Below, piece after piece: positions 51,779 through 60,575 of a stretch of 64,000 nucleotides of DNA. A program made the position numbers and the translations under genes. The DNA comes from Bradyrhizobium genosp. SA-3 (GTDB lineage: Bacteria > Pseudomonadota > Alphaproteobacteria > Rhizobiales > Xanthobacteraceae), in contig NZ_PSRT01000014.1 in assembly GCF_004212635.1 (NCBI RefSeq), positions 1 to 64,000 of the forward strand, written 5' to 3'. How positions within the stretch are numbered: the first letter of the stretch is position 1; each line of letters starts with the position of its first letter. The notes beneath the pieces were generated by a model. The model was not told where the DNA came from. It did no database searches and saw only the letters and a program-made list of their open reading frames with translations.

Positions 51779-52855
51779 TCAGCGAGAGGCCAGCAGGGGC
51801 CAGAGTTCCCGGGGACCTCTGGCGGTGATGAACTCGCCGAGCTTGAGGCTCCAGAACGTTTCGTCACCGAATTCGTCGCGCCACGACAGCAGGCGCAGCG
51901 TGAAACGATGCAGGATGTGCTCGTCGGTGAAGCCGATCGCGCCGTGCACCTGATGGGCGATGCCGGTCCCGCCCTCGGCGGCCTCGCTGCAGCGAATCTT
52001 TGCCGCTGCGATCTCCAGCAGCGCGGCGTCGTCATCGAAGCCCGTGCTGGCGATGGTATCCGCCGCCGACGCCGCGGCGGACGCGGCTGCAGCAACCTCG
52101 CCGCCGAGCCGCGCGAGGCTGTGCTGGATCGCCTGGAACTTCGAGATCGGCTTCTCGAACGCTACACGCTGCTGCGAATACAGGACCGAGAGTTCAAGAA
52201 TCCTGTCCAGCGCGCCTGCAATCTGCTGCGCTCGCGCCGCCGCCCCCATCAGGAGAAGAACGTCCTTTTCACGCGTTCCCGATTGCTTAAGGCGTGCACT
52301 GTGAACCGGCAGGACGCCCGCGAACTCCACGCTATCGCGCGCGTCGCCCGCGAGACTCTTGCCGGGCTTCAGCTTGCAATCGGCTGTTCGGACCAGAGCG
52401 ACCGACGGCCCCTCGTCTCCAGTGACCAGCACGACGAGATGCGCGACGTCGCTGGCAAAAGGCACCATGCGGGCGCGGCCGTTGATGCGGCCGGTCTTGT
52501 CGAGCGTGAGATGATCTTTCGGCCGCACCGGCGCCAGCGTCATCGGGCCGCCGGGCGCGATCAGACCTGCACGATCCAGCAGCCACCCGGCCAGAAGCGT
52601 TTCCGCGAGCGGCACTGCCAAAGCCGCGCGGCCGGCCTCGCGAATGATGCCGAAGCCGTCGGCGAGCGACGCGCCAGCACCGCCCGCGGTCTCGGAGGCC
52701 CAGGCGAGGTCCAGTCCGATGTCCTGAAGCGACGACCAGAGCGGCGCCTTCCAGGCGTCGTCGCGCTTCTGCACGATGGTCTGCGGATCGGCCAGATCCG
52801 CAAACACGCGCGCGGCGGTTTCGACGACGAGGGTTTCAGAAGCTGACATCGTCAT
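51779..52855 (-). CDS. Acyl-CoA dehydrogenase (partner subunit)
   Basis: A 358-residue acyl-CoA dehydrogenase-family protein. It is divergent in the middle domain but has VAFEKPISKFQAIQHSLA and AEGGTGIAHQVHGAIGFTDEH. Such proteins pair with a canonical dehydrogenase to make an alpha2beta2 enzyme. The start may be 52855 or 52849 (ATGACGATG). It lies between the CoA-transferase gene and the other dehydrogenase gene. Confidence 0.88.
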   Translation of the reverse strand: MTMSASETLVVETAARVFADLADPQTIVQKRDDAWKAPLWSSLQDIGLDLAWASETAGGAGASLADGFGIIREAGRAALAVPLAETLLAGWLLDRAGLIAPGGPMTLAPVRPKDHLTLDKTGRINGRARMVPFASDVAHLVVLVTGDEGPSVALVRTADCKLKPGKSLAGDARDSVEFAGVLPVHSARLKQSGTREKDVLLLMGAAARAQQIAGALDRILELSVLYSQQRVAFEKPISKFQAIQHSLARLGGEVAAAASAAASAADTIASTGFDDDAALLEIAAAKIRCSEAAEGGTGIAHQVHGAIGFTDEHILHRFTLRLLSWRDEFGDETFWSLKLGEFITARGPRELWPLLASR

Positions 52856-52862
52856 TCTCTCG

Positions 52863-54086
52863 TTAGGTGGACGAAGGGCGCGGGCCGATCACGCCCTCGG
52901 TTCGAAGCGCGGCAATCTCGGGCCCCGACAGGTCGAGCATGGACGACAGCACCTCGTCGGTGTTCGCGCCCAATCTCGAGGAGACCGCGGCCGGCAACCT
53001 GTCGGCGCCATGGATGCGGATCGGGCTGTCCGGAATCACGATCCGTCCGAACTGCGGATGCTCGATCCATTCGAGCATGCCGCGCGCATGCATGTGCCGG
53101 TCGTTGCAGACCTCTTCGAGGTCGCGAACCGGCGCGGACGGCACCTTGAATTTCGCCAGCGCCGCGCAGGCCTCCTCGCGGGTGATCTTCGCGCTCCAGT
53201 CCGCGATCAGCTGGTCGGTCTGGTCCATGTTGCGAACGCGCGCGACCTTGTCCCGGAAGCGCGGATCGTCGGCCAATTCGGTGCGGCCGATAGCCTGCAG
53301 CAGGGCCGCCCAGTGCTTGTCGTTGGTCGCGATGATCGCGATGTAGCCGTCGCTCGCCGGATAGACATTATATGGTGCCGCGGAGAGCCCGCCATGTCGG
53401 TTGCCGGTGCGCGGCGGCGCCCGGCCGATGTCGTACATGTAGGCTAGGTTCGAGGCGAGCGCAGGAAACACGGCTTCCTGCATCGCCACTTCCACCAGCC
53501 GCCCGACGCCCGTGATCTGCCGCTCGTACAAGGCCGTCATCACGCCGGCATAGAGATGAATGCCGCTCATGAAATCGACGAGCGCCGGACCGGCCTTGAC
53601 GGGCGGACTATCCGGAAAGCCGGTGACGCTCATCAGCCCCGACACCGCCTGCACCGTCACGTCCATCGCCAAATTGTCCTTGTCCGGGCCCGACAGCCCG
53701 TAACCGGAGCCCGAGGCGTAGACGAGCCGCGGATTGAGCTCGTGCAGCACGGACCAGCCGATGCCGAGCCGATCCATCACGCCGGGCGCGTAGTTTTCGA
53801 GGAGGACGTCTGCATCCTTGACCAGGCGCTTGAGTATCTCCTTGCCCTTCGCGGATTTCAGATCGAGCGTGATGCACTGCTTGTGGCCGTTCAGCATCGC
53901 AAACGGCGCACCCGAGCCGCGACTGACGCTGTCGCGTTGACGAACCGGCTCACCGGCGAGCGGCTCGATCTTGATCACCCTGGCTCCGGCCTTGGCCATC
54001 AGATACGTCGCGTAAGGGCCCTGATAGACCTGGCCAAGATCGATGACCGTGAGGCCATCGAGCGGAAGATTGCGTCGACCCTGCAT
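52863..54086 (-). CDS. Class III CoA-transferase, paralogue of 43292
   Basis: A 407-residue CaiB/BaiF enzyme. LPLDGLTVIDLGQVYQGPYA, ENYAPGVMDRLGIGW, NLAMDVTVQAVSGLMSVTG and RTGNRHGGLSAAPYNVYPAS match the plus-strand paralogue closely. The start at 54086 is preferred because GAGACAGAC precedes an ATG there; an upstream TTG would add eight residues. It is the natural CoA-activating enzyme for the minus-strand operon. Confidence 0.9.
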   Translation of the reverse strand: MQGRRNLPLDGLTVIDLGQVYQGPYATYLMAKAGARVIKIEPLAGEPVRQRDSVSRGSGAPFAMLNGHKQCITLDLKSAKGKEILKRLVKDADVLLENYAPGVMDRLGIGWSVLHELNPRLVYASGSGYGLSGPDKDNLAMDVTVQAVSGLMSVTGFPDSPPVKAGPALVDFMSGIHLYAGVMTALYERQITGVGRLVEVAMQEAVFPALASNLAYMYDIGRAPPRTGNRHGGLSAAPYNVYPASDGYIAIIATNDKHWAALLQAIGRTELADDPRFRDKVARVRNMDQTDQLIADWSAKITREEACAALAKFKVPSAPVRDLEEVCNDRHMHARGMLEWIEHPQFGRIVIPDSPIRIHGADRLPAAVSSRLGANTDEVLSSMLDLSGPEIAALRTEGVIGPRPSST

Positions 54087-54123
54087 GTGTCTGTCTCGAA
54101 TTCCTTGCAACGAGCTATCTCCG

Positions 54124-54837
54124 CTAGGCGCCGAGATAGGCTTCCTGGATGTCGGGTGCGTCCGCGATCTCGCCGGCCGATCCTTCGCGCACGATCGATC
54201 CTACCCTCAGCACATAGGCGCGGTCGGCAATCTTGAGCGCCGCGCGCATGTTCTGTTCGACCAGAAGCGCCGAGAGGCCCTTGGCCCGCAACGCGCCGAT
54301 GGCACCGAGCACGAATTTTGAGAAGAACGGCGACAGGCCGAGCGACGGCTCGTCGAACAGGATCAGTCGCGGACGCGCCATCAACCCGCGGCCAATGGCC
54401 AGCATCTGCTGCTCACCGCCGCTGAGATTGCCGGCCGCCTGCCGGAAGCGCTCACGCAAACGCGGAAACATGTTCAAGACGTCCTCGACCGAGAACACGG
54501 GGCCGCTGCCGAATGCATCGACGATCTTCAGGTTCGCCTCGACCGTCATCGACGGAAAGATCTCGCGCCCTTCGGGCACGTGGCTGATGCCGGCCCGGCT
54601 GAGCGTCCAAGGCTTGCGGCCGTCGATACGCTGGTTTGCGAACTCGATGCGGCCGGCGGTGATCGGCAGGACACCGGAGATGACGTTCAACAGCGTGGTC
54701 TTGCCCGCGCCGTTCGCGCCGAGGATCGCGACGATCTCCCCGCGATTGACGGAGAGCGAGACGCCGCGCAGCGCGACGACCTTGCCGTAGGCCGCCGAGA
54801 CGTCCTTGACGGTCAGCAGCGCGCCATCACTCGTCAT
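54124..54837 (-). CDS. ABC transporter ATPase, LivF type
   Basis: A 237-residue ATPase with Walker A GANGAGKTT, the signature LSGGEQQM, ILFDEPSLGLSP and the switch region LLVEQN. This is the LivF form of branched-chain amino acid-type (HAAT) importers. It overlaps the LivG-like gene by 11 bases. The cargo of HAAT systems includes aromatic and cyclic carboxylates; the operon suggests such a compound. Confidence 0.92.
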   Translation of the reverse strand: MTSDGALLTVKDVSAAYGKVVALRGVSLSVNRGEIVAILGANGAGKTTLLNVISGVLPITAGRIEFANQRIDGRKPWTLSRAGISHVPEGREIFPSMTVEANLKIVDAFGSGPVFSVEDVLNMFPRLRERFRQAAGNLSGGEQQMLAIGRGLMARPRLILFDEPSLGLSPFFSKFVLGAIGALRAKGLSALLVEQNMRAALKIADRAYVLRVGSIVREGSAGEIADAPDIQEAYLGA

Positions 54838-55612
54838 CGTCGGCCCCCAAATATGCGGTCACGACCTCGGGATGACTGAGGACGTGATGCGGCGCGTCGA
54901 CCACGACCGGCTTGCCGTCGACGACGACGAGCGCGCGGCCGCAGAGTTGCCGGATGACGGCCATGTCGTGCTCGACGATCAGGATCGTCCGCCCCGGCGC
55001 GATCGCACGGATCAGCGCGATGAAGTCGGCGGTCTCGCGCCCGTTCATGCCGGCCGCAGGCTCGTCGAGGAACATGATCTTCGGATCGGACATCAATGCG
55101 ATGCCGACGGCGAGCCGGCGCTGCACGCCATAGGCCAGCACGCCGGCCTTGCGGTTCCGCTCTCCGGCGAGGCCGATCAGCGCGAGCACCTCCTCGACGC
55201 GGCCCTGGAAGGCCTGCTGATCCCCGGTACAGGACCTGCTGCCGACGATCCGTCCGAGGACACCGTGGCGAAAGCTTGCATGGCGGCCGAACAGGAGATT
55301 CTCCAGCACCGTGCTCTCGGCGAACACCGCCGTGCGCTGGAAGGTCCGGGCGACGCCGGAGCGCGCGATGAGATGCGGAGCCACGCCAGCGATCTCGCTG
55401 CCCATGATGCGGATCGATCCACTGGTCGGCACGGTGATGCCGCAGAGGATGTCGAACAGCGTCGACTTGCCCGCACCGTTCGGACCGATGATACCGAAGA
55501 TCTCGCCTTCCTGCACATCGAGGCTGACGCCGTTCAGCGCCGTCACGCCGCCGTAGCGTTTGACGATGTCCCGGGCCGAGACGGCTGGGCGCTCAGCGGC
55601 TGCGATCGTCAT
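54827..55612 (-). CDS. ABC transporter ATPase, LivG type
   Basis: A 261-residue ATPase with Walker A GPNGAGKST, LFLDEPAAGMN and the switch His in LIVEHDM. In the place of the usual LSGGQ it reads LAYGVQRRL, as is common in LivG proteins. The start at 55612 has GGAAGGAA upstream and overlaps the permease gene by 20 bases. It partners with the LivF-like ATPase and two permeases of this operon. Confidence 0.92.
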   Translation of the reverse strand: MTIAAAERPAVSARDIVKRYGGVTALNGVSLDVQEGEIFGIIGPNGAGKSTLFDILCGITVPTSGSIRIMGSEIAGVAPHLIARSGVARTFQRTAVFAESTVLENLLFGRHASFRHGVLGRIVGSRSCTGDQQAFQGRVEEVLALIGLAGERNRKAGVLAYGVQRRLAVGIALMSDPKIMFLDEPAAGMNGRETADFIALIRAIAPGRTILIVEHDMAVIRQLCGRALVVVDGKPVVVDAPHHVLSHPEVVTAYLGADDDE

Positions 55613-56627
55613 CTGTCTTCCTTCCCAACCGGTCACGCAGAGCGACGCCCAATTGATGCAATCCGCCAGGCGCAAACATCATGATCAGGATGATGATCGA
55701 CGAGAACACCAGGATCCGTACATTCGGATCGAGGTTCATGGCCTGCGGGATCAGCGTGAACATCGCAGCGCCGATGACCGGACCGACCACGAGCTGCGCG
55801 CCGCCCAGCAGCACCATCAGGAGGCCATCCACCGTGTTCGCGACGCTGAACACCTCGGGCGTGACGATCTGCGTATAGGGAACGGCGAGCGCACCCGCGA
55901 GCGCCGCGAACGGCGCGCTGAGCATGAACGCCTTCAGCCTGACTCGCGCGACATCGACGCCGACCGAACGCGCCAGATGCGGATTCTGACGGACGCTGTC
56001 CATCGCGGCGCCGAACGGAGACCGGCGCAGGGCGACCAGGAACAGAATCGCCAGCAGCAGAATTCCGGCGGTGACCGCAAAATAGGTCTGCGGGTCCGAC
56101 AGCTGAAGCGGTCCGATCTTGATAGGGGGAAAGCCGAACAGCCCGAGCGGACCGCCGGTGATTTCCTCAAGATTCGTCGCCGCGACCATAGCGACGCCGG
56201 TGAGGCCCCAGGAGACGATCGAGAAGTAGGCGCCGGTCAGGCGCAGCGTGATGATTCCGATGACGGCGGCCAATACCACGGCGAGTACGAGCGCGATCGG
56301 CACCGCGACCTCGAAGGGCAGTCCTAGCTTGCCCATTCCGATCGCCGCGCCATAGGCGCCGACGCCGAAGAACAAGCATTGGCCAAGCGGGACTTCGCCG
56401 ACACCGCCGAGGATGATGTTGATGCTCAAGGCAAACAAGGCGAACGCGCAGGTATAGCCTGCCAGAGTTACCACAAACGGGTCGGTGAAGGTGTAAGCGA
56501 ACACGACGATGACGATGAGAGCGCAGGCGACGTAGGAGGCCTCCCGCGCGATACGTCCAGACCTGTTCTTGGCCGAGACAGCGACCTGCTTCCTGTCGAT
56601 CATCGTGCCGAAGTCCTGGGTCGCCAT
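55593..56627 (-). CDS. ABC transporter permease, LivM type
   Basis: A 344-residue inner-membrane permease with about nine hydrophobic segments. LGQCLFFGVGAYGAAIG and RRSPFGAAMDSVRQNPHLARSVGVDV are LivM landmarks; the latter is the ATPase-docking loop. It is one base from the LivH-like gene and overlaps the LivG-like gene. Confidence 0.92.
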   Translation of the reverse strand: MATQDFGTMIDRKQVAVSAKNRSGRIAREASYVACALIVIVVFAYTFTDPFVVTLAGYTCAFALFALSINIILGGVGEVPLGQCLFFGVGAYGAAIGMGKLGLPFEVAVPIALVLAVVLAAVIGIITLRLTGAYFSIVSWGLTGVAMVAATNLEEITGGPLGLFGFPPIKIGPLQLSDPQTYFAVTAGILLLAILFLVALRRSPFGAAMDSVRQNPHLARSVGVDVARVRLKAFMLSAPFAALAGALAVPYTQIVTPEVFSVANTVDGLLMVLLGGAQLVVGPVIGAAMFTLIPQAMNLDPNVRILVFSSIIILIMMFAPGGLHQLGVALRDRLGRKTDDDRSR

Positions 56628-56628
56628 A

Positions 56629-57504
56629 CTAGTGCCGATGCTGCTGGAGTTGACCGAGCAGTCCCTGTGGACGGAACAGCAGCGTGGCGATGACCAGCGC
56701 CCAGCCTAACGCGGGCGTCCAAGAGACCGAGACATAAGTTTCGAACAGCGCGTTGGCGACACCGATCAGAAGCGCTCCCAGCATCGCGCCGGGAATACTG
56801 CCCATGCCGCCCAGGATGACGACGGTAAATCCGACGATCAGGGCGCTGTATCCCATGGTCGGATAGATCGTCGAGATCGGCGCCAGCAGCGCACCGGCAA
56901 GACCCGCCGCGGCGACCCCGAGCACAAAGGCAAGCGCGCGTATCCAGGGCACGTCAATCCCGGAATAAAGCGCGCCACGCGCGTTCTGGGCAACCGCGAC
57001 GACCTGCTGACCCTTGATGCTCAGGCGAAGCCACAGGCCGAGGGCACCGAGCACGAGCACCGAGCAAACGAATATGAAAGCGCGCTGCGAAGTGACGAAG
57101 ATCCCAAAAAATCGCATCGTGCTCTGCCCTAGAGGCGACGGCACAGGAAGCGGATCCGGCCCGAAGATCAGGATCAATCCGGCCACCGCCGCCTGACCGA
57201 GCGCGAAGGTCACGATCAACGAGCCGTGATGCGAGTCTCCGTAGAGGCTGCGCCTGATGACAATCCATTCGGTCAGCGCTCCGATGATCACGACGATCAG
57301 TACGGAGAGCGGAACAGCGGCCAAATAGCTCAGGCCTTGCGACGTTAGCAAATAGCAGGCGTAGCCGCCCATGGCGAAGAACGCGCCATGGGCAAAGTTT
57401 GCGATGCCCACGATTCCAAAGATCAGCGTCAGGCCGACGGCGATGACGGCATAGCCGGCGCCCAGCACCAATCCGTTGACTAGGGTTTGAGCCAGAAGTT
57501 CCAA
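56629..57504 (-). CDS. ABC transporter permease, LivH type
   Basis: A 291-residue inner-membrane permease beginning MELLAQTLVNGLVLGAGYAV, with GIVGIANFAHGAFFAMGGYA and the cytoplasmic docking loop (QVVAVAQNARGALYSGIDV). It is the LivH partner of the permease that follows. A 17-bp tandem repeat lies in the gap to the upstream binding-protein gene. Confidence 0.92.
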   Translation of the reverse strand: MELLAQTLVNGLVLGAGYAVIAVGLTLIFGIVGIANFAHGAFFAMGGYACYLLTSQGLSYLAAVPLSVLIVVIIGALTEWIVIRRSLYGDSHHGSLIVTFALGQAAVAGLILIFGPDPLPVPSPLGQSTMRFFGIFVTSQRAFIFVCSVLVLGALGLWLRLSIKGQQVVAVAQNARGALYSGIDVPWIRALAFVLGVAAAGLAGALLAPISTIYPTMGYSALIVGFTVVILGGMGSIPGAMLGALLIGVANALFETYVSVSWTPALGWALVIATLLFRPQGLLGQLQQHRH

Positions 57505-57518
57505 AGCCTACGCACCTT

Positions 57519-57552
57519 CTACTTTGCACTGCGGTCTACTTTGCACTGCGGT
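57519..57552. repeat. 17-bp tandem duplication
   Basis: The unit CTACTTTGCACTGCGGT occurs twice in direct succession (57519-57535 and 57536-57552) between the LivH-like and binding-protein genes. It looks like a recent slippage or duplication event in an intergenic gap. No function is evident. Confidence 0.9.
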
Positions 57553-57558
57553 CGATCT

Positions 57559-58719
57559 TCAGTTCGAGCTGACGCGCTCAAGCTGAACGACAGCCCCGTT
57601 CTCGACTCGCTGAATGTAGAAGTACGGCGCGCGCGCCCTGCCCTTTTCGTCGAACTTCAGCAGGCCACGCGGGCTCTGCCAGGCGCCTTCGCGAATGACG
57701 TTCGAGATCTTGTCGTAGTCACTATCGGTGCCGGCCTTGTCCATCGCCGACGCAATCAGGTTGATCGCTTCGAAGATCACCAGTTCGCCTTTGCCCGGGA
57801 CGCTGTTGAACTTCTTCTGGTAGTTCTCGACGAATTCTTTCCCGTCGGGCCCCGGATCGGACGCCATGAAGATTTCACCCGTAATGATACCATTCATCGC
57901 GCCCTCCGACGGCTTGATCATGCCCGGCGTCACCACGCCCGGCGACATCACCTCGATCTTGAAGCCGCCGATCTGTCGCACCTGCTTCCAGAGCTGGGCT
58001 GCACGCGCCGGATAGGCATCGGCGATGTAAATCATGTCGGGATTGCTTGCCTTGATCTTGGTGAGGATAGACGTGAAGTCGTTGGTCTCGGCATCGTAGG
58101 TCGACGTGCTGACCAGTTCGATGCCGGCTGACTTGAGGCTTTCCTTGAGCTTCTCCAGAACGGTCTTGTTAAACTCGGAATTCTCGCCCATGTAGGCGAC
58201 CGTCTTCGGCTTCAGCGTCTTGACGATGTAGGCGTTGAACGCCTCGGAATTCAGCGACACCGTGTTGTTGATCTGGAACAGCCAGGGGCTGCCCTGGTCG
58301 GTGATGGCGTCGGCCTGCGCACCGGCGTTCACCTGCAGGATGCGTTTCTTCGTGACCGAGGATTCCGCGAGCACGACCGAGCTGTTGGTGCCGCCGGTGA
58401 TCGCCTTCACGCGTCCGACGGACATCAGCTTCTGCACCGCTGCGACGCCACCCTGCGGCGTGCCCTTCTCGTCCTCGAAGACCAGCTCGATCTTGCGGCC
58501 GCCGAGAATGCCGCCGCGCTGATTGACAAGGTCGGCGGCATATTCGGCGCCGCGCTGCAGCTCCTGCCCGTAAGTCGCCGCTGCGCCGCTCAGAGGCAGC
58601 GCAAGGCCGATCTTGACCGGGTCGGCGGCCATTGCGCCGGGCGCATAGGCGAGCTGCACAGTCGCGGCCACGATGGCCCCCAACGACAACATGATTTTTC
58701 GGCGATCCGCACGCATCAT
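57559..58719 (-). CDS. ABC transporter binding protein, LivK-like
   Basis: A 386-residue periplasmic binding protein with a Sec/Tat-like signal (RADRRKIMLSLGAIVAATV, cleavage near AMA-A). The mature part has VKIGLALPLSGAAATYGQE, a classical LivK beginning, and GTNSSVVLAESSV. It heads the Liv-type transporter genes, so it is their dedicated receptor. GGGAAG precedes the start. Confidence 0.92.
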   Translation of the reverse strand: MMRADRRKIMLSLGAIVAATVQLAYAPGAMAADPVKIGLALPLSGAAATYGQELQRGAEYAADLVNQRGGILGGRKIELVFEDEKGTPQGGVAAVQKLMSVGRVKAITGGTNSSVVLAESSVTKKRILQVNAGAQADAITDQGSPWLFQINNTVSLNSEAFNAYIVKTLKPKTVAYMGENSEFNKTVLEKLKESLKSAGIELVSTSTYDAETNDFTSILTKIKASNPDMIYIADAYPARAAQLWKQVRQIGGFKIEVMSPGVVTPGMIKPSEGAMNGIITGEIFMASDPGPDGKEFVENYQKKFNSVPGKGELVIFEAINLIASAMDKAGTDSDYDKISNVIREGAWQSPRGLLKFDEKGRARAPYFYIQRVENGAVVQLERVSSN

Positions 58720-58804
58720 CGTTCTTCCCTTATGATTTTATCCGGCCGTCCACGGCGGCGCCGCGGCGGCCCTGTTGAATGCAGGTCAACTCAGGCGTTC
58801 GAGC

Positions 58805-59551
58805 TCAATTCAGATTGCGCTGAAAGAGATCGAACAGGCGCTCCCAATGCCGCTCGGTGCTGGCCTTGTGGTAGAGGCGCCGGGTCGGAAAGGCGAAGCC
58901 GTGCTCGGCTTCCGGATAGTATTCCATCCGTCCGTTGATGCCGGTCGTCTTGATCGCCTGCGACACCTGCTCGAGCATCTCGGCCGGCGCGTAGTGATCA
59001 TGCTCGGCGAGAGCGAAGTAGATCTCCCCCTTGATCTTATCGGTGACGAGATGCGCGGAGTCTGGCTGGTCGGTGACGAGGCGCGCGCCGTAGACGGAGG
59101 CGCCGGCGGCCATACGATCGGGAAATACGCCCATCGCGCGGTAGACGTAGCGGCCACTCATGCAATAGCCGACGCATCCCGTCTTGCCCTGCCGCGCCGC
59201 CGGTTCATTGGCGAGGAAGTCGAACATGACTTGCGTGTCTTCCATCACCATGGTGTTGGTGAGGTGGCGATTAAGCTTCCACATAAATTCCAGCTTGTCC
59301 GCGCAAGCGGGGTCCCACAGCCGGTTGGCGTCGAGATCGACGCAGCGGACCATGCGGTAATACATGTTCGGCATGATGACGTAGTAGCCGACCGTCGCGA
59401 GACGCCGGCACATGTCAGATAGCTCCTCGCGGACGCCGACCGAGTCCATATAGAAGATGACAACAGGGAACGGTCCTGGACGGTCCGGGTGAAACACATA
59501 CGTGTTCATCACCCCGTCCTTGGTTTTCAGATCGACGACCTTCTCCTGCAC
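58805..59551 (-). CDS. Dienelactone hydrolase family protein
   Basis: A 248-residue alpha/beta hydrolase with a Cys nucleophile in GYCMSGR, an Asp in LAEHDHYAP and His in AEHGFAF, plus the upstream Glu in VGVREEL that dienelactone hydrolases use to activate the Cys. It starts with GTG behind GGTGGAG. It would open a lactone such as a dienelactone. It is the first gene downstream of the second IclR gene, with IclR-like sites in its promoter region. Confidence 0.9.
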   Translation of the reverse strand: MQEKVVDLKTKDGVMNTYVFHPDRPGPFPVVIFYMDSVGVREELSDMCRRLATVGYYVIMPNMYYRMVRCVDLDANRLWDPACADKLEFMWKLNRHLTNTMVMEDTQVMFDFLANEPAARQGKTGCVGYCMSGRYVYRAMGVFPDRMAAGASVYGARLVTDQPDSAHLVTDKIKGEIYFALAEHDHYAPAEMLEQVSQAIKTTGINGRMEYYPEAEHGFAFPTRRLYHKASTERHWERLFDLFQRNLN

Positions 59552-59642
59552 GACTCCACCCTTCTAACCATTTTGTATCCCCGCGCGTTCGAGGCGTGGA
59601 GTGGGCGGAGAATGTGCCGGGCCGAAGCTGAAAGCCAGAGCA

Positions 59643-59678
59643 TTACAGATATGCGTGCGTATTTACAGATATGTGAAA
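59643..59678. promoter_or_regulatory. Tandem TTACAGATATG sites, IclR operator candidates
   Basis: TTACAGATATG occurs at 59643-59653 and 59663-59673, exactly 20 bp apart (two helical turns). The second is the core of TTTACAGATATGTGAAA, matching the ACA-N4-TGT form of the twin palindromes at 42084-42117. The sites lie between the dienelactone hydrolase start and the IclR stop, where they would control the hydrolase and perhaps the downstream transporter operon. Confidence 0.6.
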
Positions 59679-59688
59679 ATGGATTTGC

Positions 59689-60468
59689 TCAATTGCGAGC
59701 TTTTGTCGCGGATGCGCGGTCCTCCCGCGTGACGAATTTGTCGATGCCTTCGCGCAGTGATCTCAGAATCTGCGTTCGCTTGGACACGAGCCGCTCGACC
59801 GGCCCGCCGACGCCGATCGCCAGGATGCGGCCGTGGCGCCGCTCCGGCAACAACATACCGATGACACCCGCGCCAGCCGTCACGGTGTGAAGGGAGATGA
59901 CGTAACCGTCCTTGCGGATCTTGCGGAGTTTCTGCATCAGCTCCTTCAAGTCGACCTTCTTCTTCCGGTCTTCCTCCTCGAAATTGATGCGGCGCACGAG
60001 CTTCTCGATGGTCTCGTCCGAACGCGCGCTCAACAGCATCCATCCGAGACCCGAACGCGCGAGCGGCCGGATCGTCCCTGGCCTGATCGAGAACTGGATC
60101 GCGCGCGGCGAAGGCTGGACGTGGATATATTGCATGTACAGATCGCTCTGCGTCGCGATGCTGACGGTCTCTTCTGTTTCCTTGTTGAGGTGGTTGACCA
60201 GCCCAGAAATTCCGCGCTCTCCGAAAAGGGCGCCCTGCACCCATTGCCCGAGCTGAACGATCCGCATCGTCGGCATGTAGGTTCGCGAATAACGGTCGAA
60301 GTCGATATAGCCGAGCACCACCATGCTCTTGAGGACCGCGGAGGCGCTCGAGACCGGATAACCGAAGCGCAAGGCGACCTCCTTGAGACTCAATGGCCGC
60401 TGCATCTCGTCGAAATATTCCAGGATCTCGAACAGCCGCCTGGCCGTCTTGATGACCTCTTTGGACAT
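59689..60468 (-). CDS. IclR-family regulator (paralogue 2)
   Basis: A 259-residue regulator with a winged helix (SLKEVALRFGYPVSSASAVLKSM) and an IclR effector domain, closely similar to the protein encoded at 41225. Compared with paralogue 1 it has an insertion of charged residues (EEEDRKKKVD) and a longer C-terminus. It is divergent from the enoyl-CoA hydratase gene at 60576 and upstream of the dienelactone hydrolase gene. Confidence 0.9.
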   Translation of the reverse strand: MSKEVIKTARRLFEILEYFDEMQRPLSLKEVALRFGYPVSSASAVLKSMVVLGYIDFDRYSRTYMPTMRIVQLGQWVQGALFGERGISGLVNHLNKETEETVSIATQSDLYMQYIHVQPSPRAIQFSIRPGTIRPLARSGLGWMLLSARSDETIEKLVRRINFEEEDRKKKVDLKELMQKLRKIRKDGYVISLHTVTAGAGVIGMLLPERRHGRILAIGVGGPVERLVSKRTQILRSLREGIDKFVTREDRASATKARN

Positions 60469-60484
60469 GCTTCCTCGCTCGCTT

Positions 60485-60501
60485 TTTCACATAGATAGAA
60501 A
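60485..60501. promoter_or_regulatory. TTTCACATAGATAGAAA, IclR-type site
   Basis: It resembles the reverse complement of the site at 59662-59678 (TTTCACATATCTGTAAA): the first nine bases are identical. It lies 17 bases upstream of the IclR start at 60468 in the region divergent from the hydratase gene. Autoregulation and control of the divergent gene are plausible. Confidence 0.5.
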
Positions 60502-60575
60502 AGTTTTCCCATGGACGAAAGCCATTTCGCGGTTTCCTGGCGTTTGCTAAAAGGCTCAGCAAACGGAGGACGTCG

